The notes under the pieces were generated by a model. It saw only the letters and a list, made by a program, of their open reading frames with translations, was not told where the DNA came from and ran no database searches. The translations under genes and the position numbers were made by a program. A DNA stretch of 64,000 nucleotides from Blastomussa wellsi. Lineage: Eukaryota; Cnidaria; Anthozoa; Scleractinia; Plerogyridae. Of this stretch, positions 61,502 to 64,000 are shown one piece after another. Within the stretch, counting starts at the first letter, position 1; each line of letters starts with the position of its first letter. The stretch is from contig OX393567.1 in NCBI GenBank assembly GCA_947652115.1, positions 3,232,938 to 3,296,937 of the forward strand, written 5' to 3'.

Positions 61502-61876
61502 AGTGTAAAATTTGATCTTCGTAAAACAGTGCTCAATGCATAGAAGCAGAGCGAAGTATATGTTGTGGGAGAAAAATCAAATAAACTACTAGGTCATCCC
61601 TACAAGCCTGTTTCGTGGTTGCCCACTCATCAGGGGATTAAATGAGAATATTCTTTACCATCGCTTATATACAATTTCATTTACATAATATATGCAGCGC
61701 GAGATTTTACAGTTTAATTGTTGCGTAGAAGGGCTTTGTTTCTGTGGCGGCAAGAAGACACGAGTTCATTACGTTTGTTTAGTGATGATAGTTCGGGTCG
61801 GCAGATAATTAGGAATTTTTCTAGATATATATATACTGCGCAACTGTTTTTTTATGCTAATTTCCAAGATTTATAA
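61502..61876 (-). mobile_element. Probable Penelope-like element terminal fragment surrounding the ribozyme
   Basis: The non-repetitive sequence around the hammerhead has no plausible gene. On the minus strand a short frame upstream of the ribozyme (about 61811 to 61718) encodes a basic Arg/Asn-rich peptide ending in a stop, which could be the extreme C-terminus of a retroelement protein, but I cannot assign it. The only firm marker of a Penelope-like element is the ribozyme. The fragment is wedged between the LINE end and the decamer array. Confidence 0.5.
61596..61638 (-). ncRNA. Type I hammerhead ribozyme (Penelope-like/retrozyme type)
   Basis: Read on the minus strand from 61638 to 61596, every conserved part is present in order: stem I strand AUCCC; core CUGAUGA; stem II GUGG, loop GCAA, CCAC; core GAAA; a minimal stem III of three pairs (A-C-A with U-G-U, counting the last A of GAAA) closed by GGCU; cleavage site GUA; and stem I partner GGGAU, fully complementary to AUCCC. 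All catalytic core bases match the hammerhead consensus. Established knowledge: minimal hammerheads with a very short stem III occur in the terminal repeats of Penelope-like elements and in retrozymes of many animals, and such forms usually cleave best as tandem dimers. No second copy is visible here, so this is probably a solo or truncated terminal repeat. Confidence 0.9.
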
Positions 61877-63085
61877 TGTGCATATAAGGTATATTGAGGT
61901 GCATGGAGGTATATGAAGGTGCATGAAGGTATATTGAGGTGCATGGAGGTATATTGAGGTGCATGGAGGTATATGAAGGTGCATGAAGGTATATTGAGGT
62001 GCATGAAGGTATATGGAGGTGCATGAAGGTATGTTGAGGTGCATGAAGGTATATTGAGGTGCATGAAGGTATATGAAGGAGGATGAAGGTATATTGAGGT
62101 GCATGGAGGTATATTGAGGTGCATGAAGGTATATTGAGGTGCATTAAGGTATATGAAGGTGCGTGAAGGAATATTGAGGTGCACGAAGGTATATTGAGGT
62201 GAATGGAGGTATATTAAGGTGCATGAAGGTATATTGAGGTGCATGGAGGTATATGAAGGTGCATGAAGGTATATTGAGGTGTATGAAGGAAAATGAAGGT
62301 GTATGAAGGTTTATTTAGGTGCATGAAGGTATATTGAGGTGTATGAAGGAAAATGAAGGTGCAGGGAGGTATATTGAGGTGCATGGAGGTATATGAAGGT
62401 ATATGAAGGTGCGTGAAGGTATATTGAGGTGCATGAAGGTATATTGAGGTGCATGAAGGTATATTGAGGTGCATGAAGGTATATTGAGGTGCATGAAGGT
62501 ATACTGAGGTGCATGGAGGTATATTAAGGTGCATTAAGGTATATTGAGGTGCATGAAGGTATATGAAGGTGCATGAAGGTATATTGAGGTGTATGAAGGT
62601 GCATGAAGGTGCATGAAGGTATATTGAGGTGTATGAACGAAAATTAAGGTGCATGAAGGTATATTGAGGGGCGTGAAAGTATATGAAGGTGCATGAAGGT
62701 GCATGAAGGTGCATGAAGGTATATGAAGGTGCATGAAGGTATATGTATATAAGGTATATTGAGGGGCATGAAGGTATATGAAGGTGCATGAAGGTATATG
62801 AAGGTGCATGAAGGTGCATGAAGGTATATGTATATAAGGTATATTGAGGGGCATGAAGGTATATGAAGGTGCATGAAGGTATATTGAGGTGCATGAAGGT
62901 ATATTGAGGTGTATGAAGGAAAATGAAGGTGTATGAAGGTATATTGAGGTGCATGAAGGTATATGGAGGTGTATGAACGTATATGAAGGTGCATGAATGG
63001 AAGGTGAATGAATGAAGGTATATTGAGGTGAAGGAAGGTGTATGTAGGCGTATAAAAGTATATGAAGGTGTATGAAGGTTTAATG
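61877..63085 (-). repeat. 10/20-bp minisatellite, right block, inverted relative to the left block
   Basis: Tandem decamers, mostly as the 20-bp dimer GGTGCATGAAGGTATATTGA. Read on the minus strand this is TCAATATACC plus TTCATGCACC, the same family as the TTCATAYRCC array at the left of the window but in opposite orientation. A run containing ATATGTATATAAGG recurs with an 85-bp offset (62741 and 62826). Long minus-strand open frames (for example 62214-62954, 246 codons) encode a 10-residue cycle and are artefacts of the repeat. Confidence 0.96.
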
Positions 63086-63368
63086 AGGCCGTGTTAGTGG
63101 TGACGTAATGTAATTGTCGTTAAAGGAAATGGTCAGCGGTTTTGCTTTTTAAGGCTCGGAGCCATTCCTGCAATTAATGGCTACTATGTCGCAGAAATTG
63201 CATGTAACTGTAAGATTAAAGGTGTTTTTGAGTAATGCAGTTGTTTACTGTACATATAGTGTCTGATGGAAGATAGGACTATTTACCCGCTGTATACTGC
63301 AAGCAAAATTCATTCTGGCAATCTAACTGTTTAAATTTGCTTTACCACACAGCTACGTGCCCTCGTTT
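63086..63368. other. Unique sequence right of the decamer array
   Basis: No open frame, RNA gene or repeat recognised. It might include a long terminal repeat of the Gypsy element to the right, but I could not define LTR ends. Confidence 0.4.
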
Positions 63369-63461
63369 TAGGCTTGATTACCAGCCGCTATTCGAGAACC
63401 GGAGCCCGCGCTCCTCCCCGAACGAAGACCGGACTTGAGAGAACGGCGGAAATCGAGCCTA
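63369..63461. mobile_element. Small inverted-repeat (MITE-like) element
   Basis: TAGGCTTGATTACCAGCCGC (63369-63388) and GCGGAAATCGAGCCTA (63446-63461) are imperfect inverted repeats: TAGGCTTGATT faces AATCGAGCCTA, with one mismatch. The interior is GC-rich and has its own hairpin, GGAGC-CCGC-GCTCC (63401-63414). CCCTC occurs just outside both ends (63360-63364 and 63462-63466), which could be a target duplication. At about 93 bp it could be a folding element or a structured part of an LTR. Confidence 0.4.
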
Positions 63462-63466
63462 CCCTC

Positions 63467-63772
63467 TTTTCTGAACACTTGAATGTAAAATAATATTCAC
63501 GAAGTCACGCCTATAACCAACAATGCCGTCCGTATCTGTTTGTTTGAAACAAAGAAGACTCTTTTAAAGCAATATATTTAACGAAAAAAATAAATAGACA
63601 ACCACATATCTTTGTTTTGCAACAGAACAGAAAAAGTTTTATCAAAGCTTAGTAATCATAAGGCCTAACAGGAAACAATAAAACATGAAAAAAATAAGTC
63701 TCTGTCCATGGTTCATGTTGTTAACTAGTGTTCATAGCCAACAAAAAATAAAGTACAGGCTGTAGTGGCAAA
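63467..63772 (-). other. Non-coding 3' region of the Gypsy element
   Basis: On the minus strand this lies directly downstream of the polyprotein stop. It is AT-rich with T and A runs and no open frame. A short purine-rich run on the minus strand (AGAAAAGAGGG, 63465-63475) could be a polypurine tract ahead of a 3' LTR, but I could not identify the LTR boundaries. Confidence 0.4.
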
Positions 63773-64000
63773 CTATTGTTCATAGTCCTTGAGGTAAGCA
63801 GGCTGCCTGACTAATCTTCCAGAACGAGTATGCACTGCAGGTTTCTGTGCTTGCTGAGCTTGTATCTCAGCAGTAGGAACAGGTACTTTACTGACTTTAG
63901 AAGAGTGAGTATTTGGTAACTCCTTGGTTTGTGCTTGAGCAGACTCTCTTAGTGTGTCTTGCGAAGCTCGGCATTTGTTTAGGTGTCTGCGATTTCTCCG
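63773..64000 (-). CDS. pol: Ty3/Gypsy retrotransposon polyprotein, C-terminal 75 residues (partial)
   Basis: The minus strand from the window edge is open for 75 codons and ends at TAG (63775-63773). It starts RRNRRHLNK, which matches the basic segment after the integrase core of Ty3/Gypsy polyproteins. A low-complexity Gln/Ala/Ser/Thr linker follows, and then the typical tail HTRSGRLVRQPAYLKDY. The rest of integrase, RNase H and reverse transcriptase would lie beyond position 64000. There are no stops or frameshifts in the visible part, so the copy may be fairly young. The assignment rests on motif recognition. Confidence 0.8.
   Translation of the reverse strand, partial: RRNRRHLNKCRASQDTLRESAQAQTKELPNTHSSKVSKVPVPTAEIQAQQAQKPAVHTRSGRLVRQPAYLKDYEQ

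Noticed and set aside
61852..62994. Long minus-strand open frames in the right decamer array (up to 246 codons)
   Set aside because: Periodic 10-residue peptide forced by the decamer; no non-repeat domain.
63369..63461. tRNA or other structured RNA gene at the GC-rich fold-back
   Set aside because: No cloverleaf, anticodon arm or A/B box arrangement could be made out; an inverted-repeat element fits better.

Overview
The window looks like eukaryotic, metazoan chromosome sequence dominated by satellite DNA. A cnidarian (coral or sea anemone) is my best guess. That guess rests on a decayed L1-like LINE, a C-terminal fragment of a Maverick/Polinton-type DNA polymerase, a Penelope-type hammerhead ribozyme and a Ty3/Gypsy tail, all resembling cnidarian elements I know. 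It is inference and was not tested by search. I see no complete host gene, no rRNA or tRNA and nothing prokaryotic.

Layout. Positions 1-1534 and 2221-2653 are a 10-bp minisatellite (TTCATAYRCC), interrupted by the polymerase fragment (1538-1846) and an AT-rich stretch with strong hairpins and 13-bp repeats (1847-2220). Positions 2654-54682 are one array of about 52 kb built from a 16-bp unit, consensus TTATGCAAGATCTTGG, each unit centred on the 10-bp palindrome CAAGATCTTG. It contains nested higher-order repeats (784, 1872, about 2100, about 2500-2740, 2559/3119/3903, 3544, 5968 and 9512 bp) and a 200-N assembly gap at 31301-31500. At 54683-56846 it gives way to an unrelated 35-bp satellite, whose unit carries a different palindrome, ATAACCATGGTTAT.

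The right flank (56847-64000) is mixed. It has a possible coding exon (+, 57269-57486), a possible first exon (-, 58331-58471), a possible hAT-like transposon end, and a dead LINE (58776-61501) whose reverse transcriptase is missing and replaced by about 340 bp of foreign sequence. It then has a complete hammerhead ribozyme on the minus strand (61596-61638), a second decamer minisatellite (61877-63085) related to the left-hand one but inverted, a small inverted-repeat element, and the end of a Ty3/Gypsy polyprotein running in from the right edge (63773-64000, minus).

The many open frames inside the arrays follow from repeat arithmetic: units of 10 or 16 bp (3n+1) make every frame read the same periodic peptide. 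I do not regard them as genes. The main points of interest are the very large palindromic 16-bp satellite with its layered duplication history, the repeat of the palindrome-per-unit design in the neighbouring satellite, the inverted decamer arrays on either side, and the hammerhead ribozyme.
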